DNA of 20,409 bases from assembly GCA_015069065.1 (NCBI GenBank), contig SVJI01000008.1, forward strand, positions 1 to 20,409, in the 5' to 3' direction. This document shows positions 1 to 6,112 of the stretch, in pieces. Each line of letters begins with the position of its first letter. Position 1 is the stretch's first letter. The translations under genes and the position numbers were made by a program. The DNA comes from Oscillospiraceae bacterium. Lineage in GTDB: Bacteria > Bacillota > Clostridia > UMGS1883. The notes beneath the pieces are model-generated. The model was given only the letters and a program-made list of their open reading frames with translations. It was not told the DNA's origin and made no database searches.

Positions 1-28
1 TTTAAGGCGGAGTAATGAGGGTGTTGTT

Positions 29-1324
29 ATGTACGAAATCATAAGAAAAAAACGCGATGGCGCAGAGCTTTCGCGTGATGAAATTTATAAACTTGTGGAT
101 GATTATGTTGCCGGAAAAATTCCTGACTACCAGATGTCAGCGTTTTTGATGGCGGTGTATTTTAATTCCATGACGACACAGGAGATAAGCCACCTGACGA
201 TGGCAATGGCACAGTCGGGTGATTTGGTAGATTTGTCTGAGCTTGGAAACTTATCGGTAGATAAGCACAGCAGCGGCGGAGTAGGTGACAAGACATCCTT
301 TATTGTTGTACCCATAGCTGCCGCCATGGGATGTAAGGTTGCAAAAATGTCCGGAAGAGGACTGGGACATACAGGCGGCACGGCGGATAAGCTTGAAGCT
401 ATCCCCGGGTATAAAACCGACCTTTCTCCGGAACTACTTATTTCTCAGGCGAAAACAGTTGGTGCAGCACTGGCAACCCAAAGCGGCAATCTGGCACCTG
501 CGGATAAAAAACTCTATGCCCTGCGTGACGTGACTGCTACTGTAGACAGTATTCCCCTGATAGCATCAAGTATTATGAGTAAGAAAATAGCCTCAGGTGC
601 GAAAAATATTGTGCTTGATGTCAAGGTGGGCAGCGGTGCTTTCATGAAGAGTGTTGATGAGGCGCGCCGCCTTGCGCGATGTATGGTGGATATAGGGAAA
701 AACAACGACAGAAATGTACGTGCACTTATAACAAACATGGATGTTCCGCTGGGAAATGCTGTGGGAAATACGCTGGAGGTTATCGAAGCAGTAGAAATAC
801 TAAACGGAAAGGGCGATAGAGCACTTCTTGATATATGCTGTGTGCTTGCCGCCCATATGGCATCCATGGCACTGGGGGAAGATGTTAAAGATTGCCTGCA
901 AAGAGCGTATAAGTGTATAGAGGACAAAAGTGCGCTCATGAAATTCCGCCAGTGGATTGGTGCGCAGGGCGGTAATGTTCGTGTAATTGATGATACATCA
1001 CTGCTCGAATCTGCACATATCATAAAAGAAGTGCGGGCAGAAAAGTCAGGATACATAACCGCCATGGATGCGGAGAGAATAGGCGCAATCTGTGTGGACT
1101 TAGGTGGCGGAAGAAAAACCAAAGAGGATGTCATAGACTATGCTGCCGGCGTAATAATGACTAAAAAAACAGGCGACTTTGTAGAAACGGATGAGGTTAT
1201 AGCCTATCTTCATACCAACAAAGAAGAAACTATCCCAAAAGCACTTGTTGATTATAAAGAGGCACTGAAGATAGGGGAAGAAAAACCTGAAGAAATGAAA
1301 CTTATATATGAAGTGGTAGAGTAA
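29..1324 (+). CDS. pdp: Pyrimidine-nucleoside phosphorylase
   Basis: This 431-residue cytosolic enzyme splits uridine, thymidine or deoxyuridine with phosphate to give the base and (deoxy)ribose-1-phosphate, for nucleoside salvage. The thymidine/pyrimidine phosphorylase signature is plain at residues 108-123 (SGRGLGHTGGTADKLE). The phosphate loop KHSSGGVGDKTS lies at 79-90. The base-binding trio expected from E. coli DeoA (Arg171, Ser186, Lys190) appears at Arg166, Ser181 and Lys185. The length fits the Firmicute Pdp group (about 433 residues) and the frame is intact. The ATG at 29 has a GAGG ribosome site at 17-20 with 8-base spacing. The preceding bases read as the end of another frame (TAA at 13-15), so this is probably the last gene of a salvage operon that begins outside the window. 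Pdp versus thymidine-specific DeoA cannot be settled by eye; the Firmicute background favours Pdp. Confidence 0.95.
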   Translation: MYEIIRKKRDGAELSRDEIYKLVDDYVAGKIPDYQMSAFLMAVYFNSMTTQEISHLTMAMAQSGDLVDLSELGNLSVDKHSSGGVGDKTSFIVVPIAAAMGCKVAKMSGRGLGHTGGTADKLEAIPGYKTDLSPELLISQAKTVGAALATQSGNLAPADKKLYALRDVTATVDSIPLIASSIMSKKIASGAKNIVLDVKVGSGAFMKSVDEARRLARCMVDIGKNNDRNVRALITNMDVPLGNAVGNTLEVIEAVEILNGKGDRALLDICCVLAAHMASMALGEDVKDCLQRAYKCIEDKSALMKFRQWIGAQGGNVRVIDDTSLLESAHIIKEVRAEKSGYITAMDAERIGAICVDLGGGRKTKEDVIDYAAGVIMTKKTGDFVETDEVIAYLHTNKEETIPKALVDYKEALKIGEEKPEEMKLIYEVVE

Positions 1325-1328
1325 ATTA

Positions 1329-1360
1329 AAAAAGCGACTTGCTAAAACAAGTCGCTTTTT
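1329..1360 (+). terminator. Bidirectional intrinsic terminator between pdp and the orphan membrane gene
   Basis: The stem AAAAAGCGACTTG (1329-1341) pairs perfectly with CAAGTCGCTTTTT (1348-1360) across the six-base loop CTAAAA. It starts five bases after the pdp stop. Read on the minus strand the same hairpin also ends in a run of T, so it can serve the convergent gene that ends at 1441. Confidence 0.93.
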
Positions 1361-1440
1361 CTGGGAAAGCCGAATCATAGAGATATTTTTGTTTCGCCTA
1401 AGCAAAACTACCTTTCACTTTCAAAATATATGATAGTAAA

Positions 1441-1860
1441 TCAACAATTTTTTTTCATAAAGATATATAATACAATTCTCAACACTAATAATAAAGAGAT
1501 AAATACTAAAAAGTATTCAAATTCAATACCGTTCTCTAATACAAAGCCCAAAATATACAATGCAAACGCACAAATTAACAAAATAGCATTAAATACTGTT
1601 TTCAGTGTAGTTTTATTATTTTCAATAATGAAATAACGCAAGTTAAAATATATACTCGTTTCGAGAATCGCTACAATCAATAAGGATATCGGTACCCCGA
1701 TCATTAATAACTCGTGCACATAATATCCATCACCAGATATTTTGCGTGCAATTTCAAGTTCATTTTTATAGTAGAAGTATTCCATCGCATGTAAAACAAT
1801 AGTTAAAACTATACTTATACAAAAAGAAATATTCAAAAACAATCCTTTTTTGTTTTTCAA
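1441..1860 (-). CDS. Orphan four-helix membrane protein, function unknown
   Basis: I do not recognise this family. Starting from TTG at 1860 the product has 139 residues. A short basic N-terminus (MKNKKG) is followed by four hydrophobic stretches at about residues 7-27, 52-74, 86-107 and 112-135, and a basic tail (MKKNC), so an integral inner-membrane protein is expected. The TTG is preferred because GGGGTGAT (1865-1872) sits four bases upstream. An in-frame TTG at 1896 would lie inside the promoter spacer (-10 at 1879-1884, -35 at 1902-1907). Base use is much more AT-rich than in the neighbouring genes, with many AAT, ATA and TTT codons, and a palindromic repeat lies just upstream. Both suggest a recently acquired single gene. 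It has no operon partner and converges on the pdp terminator. Whether it is conserved enough to be functional cannot be judged here. Confidence 0.65.
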   Translation of the reverse strand: MKNKKGLFLNISFCISIVLTIVLHAMEYFYYKNELEIARKISGDGYYVHELLMIGVPISLLIVAILETSIYFNLRYFIIENNKTTLKTVFNAILLICAFALYILGFVLENGIEFEYFLVFISLLLVLRIVLYIFMKKNC

Positions 1861-1878
1861 TATTATCACCCCATATAT

Positions 1879-1907
1879 ATTATACACTACATACAATCTG
1901 ATTCCAA
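1879..1907 (-). promoter_or_regulatory. Sigma-A promoter of the orphan membrane gene
   Basis: On the minus strand TTGGAA (1902-1907) is followed by a 17-base spacer and TATAAT (1879-1884). The predicted start of transcription, about 1872, falls at the ribosome site for the TTG start at 1860, giving a very short leader. Confidence 0.7.
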
Positions 1908-1935
1908 CATGTAATTATATCACTAAACTCAAATA

Positions 1936-2046
1936 AATTCAATTATTAATTATTCATCAGCGAAGCGGCTTCATCATTTATTATTCATTAAAAAATTCTG
2001 TGGCAAAAATGAATGATGAATATTGAATAATGAAAAATGAGTAATA
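1936..2046. repeat. MITE-like imperfect palindromic intergenic repeat
   Basis: The left part contains a small GC-rich palindrome (GAAGC-G-GCTTC, 1962-1972) followed by repeats of ATTATTCATT/ATTCATC. The right part (about 2008-2045) is made of AATGAAT/GATGAAT/GAATAATGAA words that are imperfect reverse complements of the left part, with a short AT-rich centre containing TTCTGTGGC between them. It carries no coding capacity. Such low-complexity inverted arrays are typical of miniature inverted-repeat elements dispersed in Clostridia. Only one copy is visible here, so its repeat status is inferred from its form. Confidence 0.55.
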
Positions 2047-2052
2047 CAAAAC

Positions 2053-2081
2053 AAAAAATCCTATCTTTCGACAGGATTTTT
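2053..2081 (-). terminator. Intrinsic terminator of tRNA-Leu
   Basis: On the minus strand the hairpin AATCCTGTC-GAAA-GATAGGATT is followed by a T run, starting five bases after the tRNA CCA end. It is almost identical to the terminator behind tRNA-Gly at 5656-5686. Confidence 0.9.
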
Positions 2082-2085
2082 ATTT

Positions 2086-2172
2086 TGGTGCCGATGGCGG
2101 GAGTCGAACCCGCACGGTGTTGCCACCGACGGATTTTGAGTCCGTTACGTCTGCCAATTCCATCACATCGGC
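2086..2172 (-). tRNA. tRNA-Leu(CAA)
   Basis: On the minus strand the acceptor stem GCCGATG (2166-2172) pairs with CATCGGC (2090-2096), and CCA is encoded at 2086-2088. The anticodon arm ACGGA-CTCAAAA-TCCGT gives anticodon CAA, reading UUG. A long variable arm (CGGTGGCAACACCG) and the T-loop GGTTCGACTCC confirm a class II leucine tRNA of 87 bases including CCA. Confidence 0.97.
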
Positions 2173-2184
2173 TTAACGGATATG

Positions 2185-2213
2185 ATTATACTACAAAGAA
2201 TTTGAAAAATCAA
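2185..2213 (-). promoter_or_regulatory. Sigma-A promoter of tRNA-Leu
   Basis: On the minus strand TTGATT (2208-2213) is followed by a 17-base spacer and a perfect TATAAT (2185-2190), 12 bases ahead of the first tRNA base. Confidence 0.85.
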
Positions 2214-2230
2214 TAGTTTTGTTTGATAAT
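2202..2230 (+). promoter_or_regulatory. Candidate plus-strand promoter for the structured element
   Basis: TTGAAA (2202-2207), a 17-base spacer and GATAAT (2225-2230) would start transcription near 2237, just ahead of the structured element. It overlaps the tRNA-Leu promoter on the other strand. AT-rich DNA yields such matches by chance, so this is tentative. Confidence 0.35.
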
Positions 2231-2246
2231 TTTTCATTTGTTTTTT

Positions 2247-2392
2247 CAGGCAAGGTGCGGTGTTGCTTCCTTGCGGTAAAGGATGGGGAAAAGTAGTGCA
2301 GAACGGACAAACTGAAGTCCGGAGGACCTTGCCCGAAGGCGTACGATGGTACGTCGAGAGGTGAAGTTTGTTCGTAGTATAGGGCAAAATAA
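2247..2392. other. Structured intergenic element (possible ncRNA or dispersed repeat)
   Basis: This stretch has higher GC than its flanks, no credible coding frame and dense inverted repeats. GGCAAGGT (2249-2256) matches ACCTTGCC (2326-2333). CGGAC (2304-2308) matches GTCCG (2317-2321). ACAAACT (2307-2313) matches AGTTTGT (2365-2371). CGTAC (2340-2344) matches GTACG (2349-2353). TTGCCC (2329-2334) matches GGGCAA (2382-2387). The first and last pairings share bases 2329-2333, and the second and third share 2307-2308, so these pairs exclude each other. I could not match it to RNase P, tmRNA, 6S or SRP RNA. It could be a regulatory or non-coding RNA on either strand, or a palindromic mobile repeat. 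Confidence 0.45.
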
Positions 2393-2444
2393 AAAGAAAA
2401 ATTCGTTGCAAAACGAATTTTCACCAAAAGTTTTGCAACGAATT
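2387..2444 (-). terminator. Terminator of the dnaG-rpoD transcript
   Basis: A perfect 15-base inverted repeat, AATTCGTTGCAAAAC (2430-2444 read on minus) and its complement (2400-2414), encloses a 15-base loop and is followed on the minus strand by TTTCTTTTTATTTT. It lies about 75 bases past the rpoD stop. On the plus strand a shorter hairpin, AAAATTCGT (2398-2406) with ACGAATTTT (2413-2421), uses one arm and could act as an opposing terminator for the element at 2247-2392. Confidence 0.75.
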
Positions 2445-2521
2445 AAATTTACTAAATAAATTCAATGGGTGGAATAAAAATGTCAGCCCTATACGTTCGG
2501 TGCTGCGTTTCCACATCCGTA

Positions 2522-3601
2522 TTATTCTAAAAAGTCCTTAAGCTTCTTACTTCTGCTGGGGTGGCGGAGCTTACGCAGTGCCTTTGCCTCAATCTGACGG
2601 ATTCTTTCACGTGTTACGTCAAACACACCGCCAACCTCTTCCAGTGTCCTTGCTCTGCCGTCCTCCAGACCAAATCTCAGACGGAGTACCTTTTCCTCAC
2701 GAGGGGTAAGGGTGTTGAGTACATCCATTAACTGCTCCTTAAGAAGCATAAATGATGCCGCCTCACTGGGTGCGGGAGCATCATCATCGGGGATAAAATC
2801 ACCCAGATGGCTGTCCTCCTCCTCACCGATAGGTGTTTCTAAAGAAACAGGCTCCTGTGCAATCTTCATGATTTCACGCACTTTTTCCAGACTCATGCCC
2901 ATTTCCTTTGCAATTTCCTCGGGAGATGGCTCACGGCCAAGCTCCTGAAGAAGCTGCCTTGAAACACGGATAAGCTTGTTAATGGTTTCCACCATATGAA
3001 CAGGAATTCGGATAGTTCTCGCCTGATCTGCAATTGCGCGGGTAATAGCCTGTCTTATCCACCAGGTTGCGTATGTGCTGAATTTATAACCCTTGGTATA
3101 GTCAAACTTTTCAACCGCCTTTATAAGACCTAAGTTTCCCTCCTGAATAAGGTCAAGGAAAAGCATGCCGCGTCCTACATAGCGTTTAGCGATGCTTACA
3201 ACAAGTCGCAGGTTAGCCTCAGTCAGCTTTTTCTTGGCAACCTCGTCGCCCTCGCTCATTAAACGCGCGTACTCAATTTCCTCCGCAGGGGACAACAGCG
3301 GAACTTTACCGATTTCCTTAAGATACATTCTGACGTGGTCATCTACATTGATACCCTCGGGAACGGACAAATCCTCCAAATCCTCTTCGGAAATTTCAAT
3401 TTTTGCGATTTCTGTTTCAATATCACCGACTACATCTATGCCCAGAGCCTCGAAATTATCGTGGATTTTTTCAATCTGGTCTACGTCCAGCTCCAGTTCA
3501 GAGAGCGCCTCTTCAATCTCCTGCTCTGTCAGCATTCCTTTTTGCTTACCCTTATCAATAAGGTCCTTAACTATTGTTTTTTTGTTTGCAGCTTCACTCA
3601 T
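2522..3601 (-). CDS. rpoD: Primary sigma factor SigA/RpoD
   Basis: This 359-residue protein directs RNA polymerase to housekeeping promoters, of which several TTGACA/TATAAT examples occur in this window. It has the usual order: a short acidic region 1.1 (about 1-78), region 1.2 (about 80-115), region 2 (about 125-200) with YATWWIRQAITRAI at 177-190, region 3 (about 205-285) and region 4 (about 295-359) with the helix-turn-helix VTRERIRQIEAKALRKLRHP. The size is as in Bacillus SigA (371). The only local oddity is EVGGVFDV at 322-329 where Bacillus has EVGKVFGV. The ATG at 3601 follows the dnaG stop by 36 bases. Its AGGA site has a longish 12-base gap, so translation may lean on dnaG coupling or on a start used inefficiently. 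No promoter is obvious in the short gap, so transcription from the dnaG promoter is likely, although internal promoters within dnaG cannot be excluded. Confidence 0.98.
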   Translation of the reverse strand: MSEAANKKTIVKDLIDKGKQKGMLTEQEIEEALSELELDVDQIEKIHDNFEALGIDVVGDIETEIAKIEISEEDLEDLSVPEGINVDDHVRMYLKEIGKVPLLSPAEEIEYARLMSEGDEVAKKKLTEANLRLVVSIAKRYVGRGMLFLDLIQEGNLGLIKAVEKFDYTKGYKFSTYATWWIRQAITRAIADQARTIRIPVHMVETINKLIRVSRQLLQELGREPSPEEIAKEMGMSLEKVREIMKIAQEPVSLETPIGEEEDSHLGDFIPDDDAPAPSEAASFMLLKEQLMDVLNTLTPREEKVLRLRFGLEDGRARTLEEVGGVFDVTRERIRQIEAKALRKLRHPSRSKKLKDFLE

Positions 3602-3637
3602 GCTTTAATTCATTCCTTTCGCCAATCCCCGCGGGAC

Positions 3638-5386
3638 TCAGCCTTTTTGTTTTTTTGATTTAAGCAGCTCACTTATCAGTGTTATATCACCTTCTGATTG
3701 AGCCTTTTGAAGTTTCTCATTAAAAATCTCATTTTCAATCACTTGTGCAAAATCCTCTGCGGCGGCCAGATTGTCTGTTACGTTCTGTACGCTCATCAGT
3801 ACGTTTGACAATTCTTTTTCGCTTCCTGCCATGCCAGAGAGCAAATAGTCCTTACATGTACCTGACTTATTATCGCTGTAATATGTGCAAATATGATTGA
3901 AAATCTGTTTATGTATATCCGTGGAAAAGCTCTCCTGTGTGAACTTGTCCATAAATCGGGTATAAACCTTACCGCTTTCTGCGAGCATCGCCAGAAAACC
4001 TGCCTCGGCAACGGTTCTGCGGTTTGATGCTCTGCGTATATCGCCCGTATCTCCGCTTACGGTTTTTCGTAATTGGGATGTGACTTCTTTCCTGACATTT
4101 TTTGCGTTGGTTTTCCTGACTTCACTGTTTATTGAGTCAGTGCTGATGCCCGTTTTTGCCGCCAAGCGGGTAATATAAACCTCCCTCTCGACTGCGCTTG
4201 ATATCTGGGAGAAAAGCTTTGCTGCTTTCCCAAGCATCTCAATCTTTTGTGCAGTGTCGTTGAGGTCAATTCCGTTTAATAAGGTATCGATTCTGTGTTC
4301 GGTAACAGTTTTCGCTTTTGAAATAAGCTTTTCAAACTGCTCCACACCGTATTTTTTTATAAAGTCATCGGGGTCTTTAACATTGGGCAGTGTCAGCACC
4401 TTAAGCGGTGTGTCAAACTCCTTGAAAATTTCAGCAGCACGCTCAAGAGCCTTTTGTCCCGCACCGTCACTGTCAAAACACAGGTAGACAGGATTTTTTG
4501 AAATAAGCCGTGCCTGATCGCGTGTGAATGCCGTTCCGCAGGCGGCTACCGCGCAGTTAATCCCTGCCTGATGCAGGGAAATAACATCCATGTTTCCCTC
4601 AACCAATATATAATAACCGCGGCTGCTCTTTTTCGCAAGGTTAAGTCCGTAAAGATTTTTTCCTTTGTCAAACACCATGCTTTCAGGGGAATTCATATAT
4701 TTTGCCGCATCGCCCGACAGTATTCGTCCCGTAAAGCCTACGATATTCCCCCTCACGTCAAATATGGGGAACATGACTCGCTCCCGAAAACGGTCGTAAA
4801 CATGTCCCTTGTCAGTCATTATGCACAGACCTGCTTCGACCATCAGCGAGCGGTCGTAACCGCAGGAGCGTAAATGCTTTAGTAGAGAGTCCCAACCGCC
4901 CGGCGCATATCCCAGACCGAATGCTGCGATGGTTTTCCCCGAAAGCTTACGCCCTGTTAAATATTCCTGAGCCTTAGCGCCTGTGGGAGAAAGCAGACAT
5001 TCTCTGAAAAAACGCGCTGCGTCACGGTTCATTTCATATATTTTCTGTTTACGCTTATACTTCTCCTCATCTCTGCCACCGACAGAATCCTCCGGCAAAC
5101 GTATGCCCGCTCTTTCAGCGAGGAACCGCAGTGCATCAGGAAAATCCAGTCCCTCCGCATTCATTATAAATTGAAGTACACTACCTCCTGCACCGCAACC
5201 GAAGCAATGATATAACTGCTTGTCCGCACTGACATGAAAGGAGGGCGTTTTCTCCCGATGAAAAGGACAGCAGCCCATAAAGCTGTTCCCTGACCTTTTT
5301 AGCCGAACATAGCCGGAAACAATATCCACAATGTCATTTGCCGAAACGACCTCGTTGACAAGTTCTTCTGGAAAAAAAGCTGCCAT
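3638..5386 (-). CDS. dnaG: DNA primase
   Basis: This 582-residue enzyme makes RNA primers at the replication fork. The N-terminal CHC2 zinc ribbon uses Cys40, His43, Cys61 and Cys64, with the classic spacing of 2, 17 and 2. The RNA-polymerase basic domain follows (about 115-255, including FPIFDVRGNIVGFTGRIL). The Toprim domain has the metal ligands Glu263 and Asp267 (VEGNMD) and Asp305/Asp307 (DSDGAG). The C-terminal third (about 430-582) is divergent, as expected for the helicase (DnaB/DnaC)-binding domain. The ATG at 5386 has AGAGG eight bases upstream. It is first in the dnaG-rpoD pair, the core of the bacterial macromolecular-synthesis operon; rpsU, the usual first gene in Proteobacteria, is absent, as in most Firmicutes. 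Confidence 0.98.
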   Translation of the reverse strand: MAAFFPEELVNEVVSANDIVDIVSGYVRLKRSGNSFMGCCPFHREKTPSFHVSADKQLYHCFGCGAGGSVLQFIMNAEGLDFPDALRFLAERAGIRLPEDSVGGRDEEKYKRKQKIYEMNRDAARFFRECLLSPTGAKAQEYLTGRKLSGKTIAAFGLGYAPGGWDSLLKHLRSCGYDRSLMVEAGLCIMTDKGHVYDRFRERVMFPIFDVRGNIVGFTGRILSGDAAKYMNSPESMVFDKGKNLYGLNLAKKSSRGYYILVEGNMDVISLHQAGINCAVAACGTAFTRDQARLISKNPVYLCFDSDGAGQKALERAAEIFKEFDTPLKVLTLPNVKDPDDFIKKYGVEQFEKLISKAKTVTEHRIDTLLNGIDLNDTAQKIEMLGKAAKLFSQISSAVEREVYITRLAAKTGISTDSINSEVRKTNAKNVRKEVTSQLRKTVSGDTGDIRRASNRRTVAEAGFLAMLAESGKVYTRFMDKFTQESFSTDIHKQIFNHICTYYSDNKSGTCKDYLLSGMAGSEKELSNVLMSVQNVTDNLAAAEDFAQVIENEIFNEKLQKAQSEGDITLISELLKSKKQKG

Positions 5387-5488
5387 CGTTAAAACCTCTT
5401 AGAAAAATTTCTTTAACATTAGTTTTCGACACCCAAACAGAAAATCCTTTTTTTTATATAAAAAAACTAATATTTTTTTTACTCTTGT

Positions 5489-5494
5489 ATTATA
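5489..5494 (-). promoter_or_regulatory. Candidate -10 box for dnaG-rpoD
   Basis: TATAAT on the minus strand lies about 100 bases ahead of the dnaG start. At the 17-base position the -35 is only a run of T, so this is a weak or activated promoter, or the true one lies elsewhere. The region 5400-5530 is extremely A/T-rich and shows nothing else. Confidence 0.4.
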
Positions 5495-5532
5495 GTATGG
5501 ACTGAAAAAAGAAAAAAATTTCAAAAAAATAC

Positions 5533-5561
5533 TTTACAAAGCCGATTTTATGTGCTATACT
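5533..5561 (+). promoter_or_regulatory. Sigma-A promoter of tRNA-Gly
   Basis: TTTACA (5533-5538), a 17-base spacer and TATACT (5556-5561), with an extended -10 TGC just before it, lie 18 bases ahead of the tRNA. Confidence 0.85.
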
Positions 5562-5579
5562 ACGTTTTGTCAAATATTT

Positions 5580-5654
5580 GCGGGAGTGGCTCAGTGGTAG
5601 AGCGTCACCTTGCCAAGGTGAACGTCGCGAGTTCGAATCTCGTCTTCCGCTCCA
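5580..5654 (+). tRNA. tRNA-Gly(GCC)
   Basis: The acceptor stem GCGGGAG (5580-5586) pairs with CTTCCGC (5644-5650) with one G-T pair, and TCCA is encoded at 5651-5654. The anticodon arm CACCT-TGCCAAG-GTG carries GCC, reading GGC/GGU. The D-loop TCAGTGGTAGA and the T-loop GTTCGAATC are canonical. Confidence 0.97.
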
Positions 5655-5655
5655 G

Positions 5656-5686
5656 AAAAAATCCTGTCGTAAAGATAGGATTTTTT
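5656..5686 (+). terminator. Intrinsic terminator of tRNA-Gly
   Basis: AAAAAATCCTGTC (5656-5668) pairs with GATAGGATTTTTT (5674-5686), with one internal G-T pair, across GTAAA. It begins two bases after the encoded CCA. Confidence 0.92.
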
Positions 5687-5721
5687 GTTTTTATCAATCA
5701 CGCATTTTAACAAAAAACATA

Positions 5722-5750
5722 TTGTAAAATGATTTAAAGTGGTATATAAT
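5722..5750 (+). promoter_or_regulatory. Sigma-A promoter of the DUF1858 gene
   Basis: TTGTAA (5722-5727), a 17-base spacer and TATAAT (5745-5750) place the transcription start near 5757, just ahead of the ribosome site GGAGGTG at 5761-5767. Confidence 0.75.
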
Positions 5751-5772
5751 AGGAGGCAAGGGAGGTGTTTTC

Positions 5773-5976
5773 ATGGCTAAAGTAACAAAAGACACTATTA
5801 TTTTGGATGTTCTGACAATGGATGCAGGCACAGCTCCGTTCTTTTTGGAAATCGGTATGCACTGTCTGGGTTGTCCCTCCGCAAGCGGTGAATCAATTGC
5901 AGAGGCTTGTGCGGTACATGGTGCTGATGCTGACGCTCTCGTTGCAAAGCTTAACGAATATCTGGAAAATAAATAA
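5773..5976 (+). CDS. DUF1858 / hybrid-cluster-protein-associated redox disulfide mini-protein
   Basis: This complete 67-residue protein consists of a single DUF1858 domain (ScdA N-terminal-like). Its start, MAKVTKDTIILDVLTMDAGT, and the central GMHCLGCPSA with a Cys31-x-x-Cys34 pair match the small 'prismane-associated' redox disulfide proteins. Members occur alone or fused to iron-sulfur repair or hybrid-cluster proteins, and a thiol-disulfide or metal-handling role is assumed but not proven. No secretion signal or membrane segment is seen. The ATG has GGAGG seven bases upstream. It forms its own transcription unit, with a promoter at 5722-5750 and a terminator at 5999-6027, so the neighbours give no clue to a partner. 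Confidence 0.85.
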   Translation: MAKVTKDTIILDVLTMDAGTAPFFLEIGMHCLGCPSASGESIAEACAVHGADADALVAKLNEYLENK

Positions 5977-5998
5977 TTGTCATATTTGAATGAGAAGA

Positions 5999-6027
5999 AT
6001 GGGTTGCCTTAGGGCAGCTCATTTTTT
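5999..6027 (+). terminator. Intrinsic terminator of the DUF1858 gene
   Basis: ATGGGTTGCC (5999-6008) pairs with GGCAGCTCAT (6013-6022), including two G-T pairs, across TTAG, and is followed by TTTTTT. Confidence 0.88.
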
Positions 6028-6041
6028 GCGTTGTACGCTTA

Positions 6042-6070
6042 TTGACATTTCGGGAGGAAAGGTGTAGAAT
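6042..6070 (+). promoter_or_regulatory. Sigma-A promoter of the SH3-repeat gene
   Basis: A perfect TTGACA (6042-6047), a 17-base spacer and TAGAAT (6065-6070) lie about 43 bases ahead of the ATG at 6113. Confidence 0.8.
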
Positions 6071-6112
6071 GTATGAGGACATTGTGATATGCTGAACTTA
6101 AGGAGTAAACAA

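Noticed and set aside
1..28. End of a gene upstream of pdp (TAA at 13-15)
   Set aside because: Only four codons are visible, far too little to call a gene or family.
514..1134. A long open frame antisense to pdp (about 206 codons)
   Set aside because: It is a mirror of the pdp reading frame: Ser/Ala-rich low-complexity product, no ribosome site, no family resemblance.
1391..1408. Hairpin GTTTCGC-CTAA-GCAAAAC taken as a second terminator
   Set aside because: No T run follows it on either strand in the right direction; the 1329-1360 hairpin already serves both genes.
2247..2290. Resemblance to the SRP RNA core on the minus strand (GGAAGCAA near a GCAA loop)
   Set aside because: The conserved TCAGG-CCGGAAGG half of the SRP motif is missing and the helix does not close as in 4.5S RNA.
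2163..2427. Short minus-strand open frames over the structured element
   Set aside because: They cross the tRNA-Leu gene or its promoter, have no ribosome site and give basic, low-information products.
3192..3608. An open frame antisense to rpoD
   Set aside because: The product is almost all Ser/Ile/Leu, as expected from the reverse of acidic rpoD codons; rpoD itself is certain.
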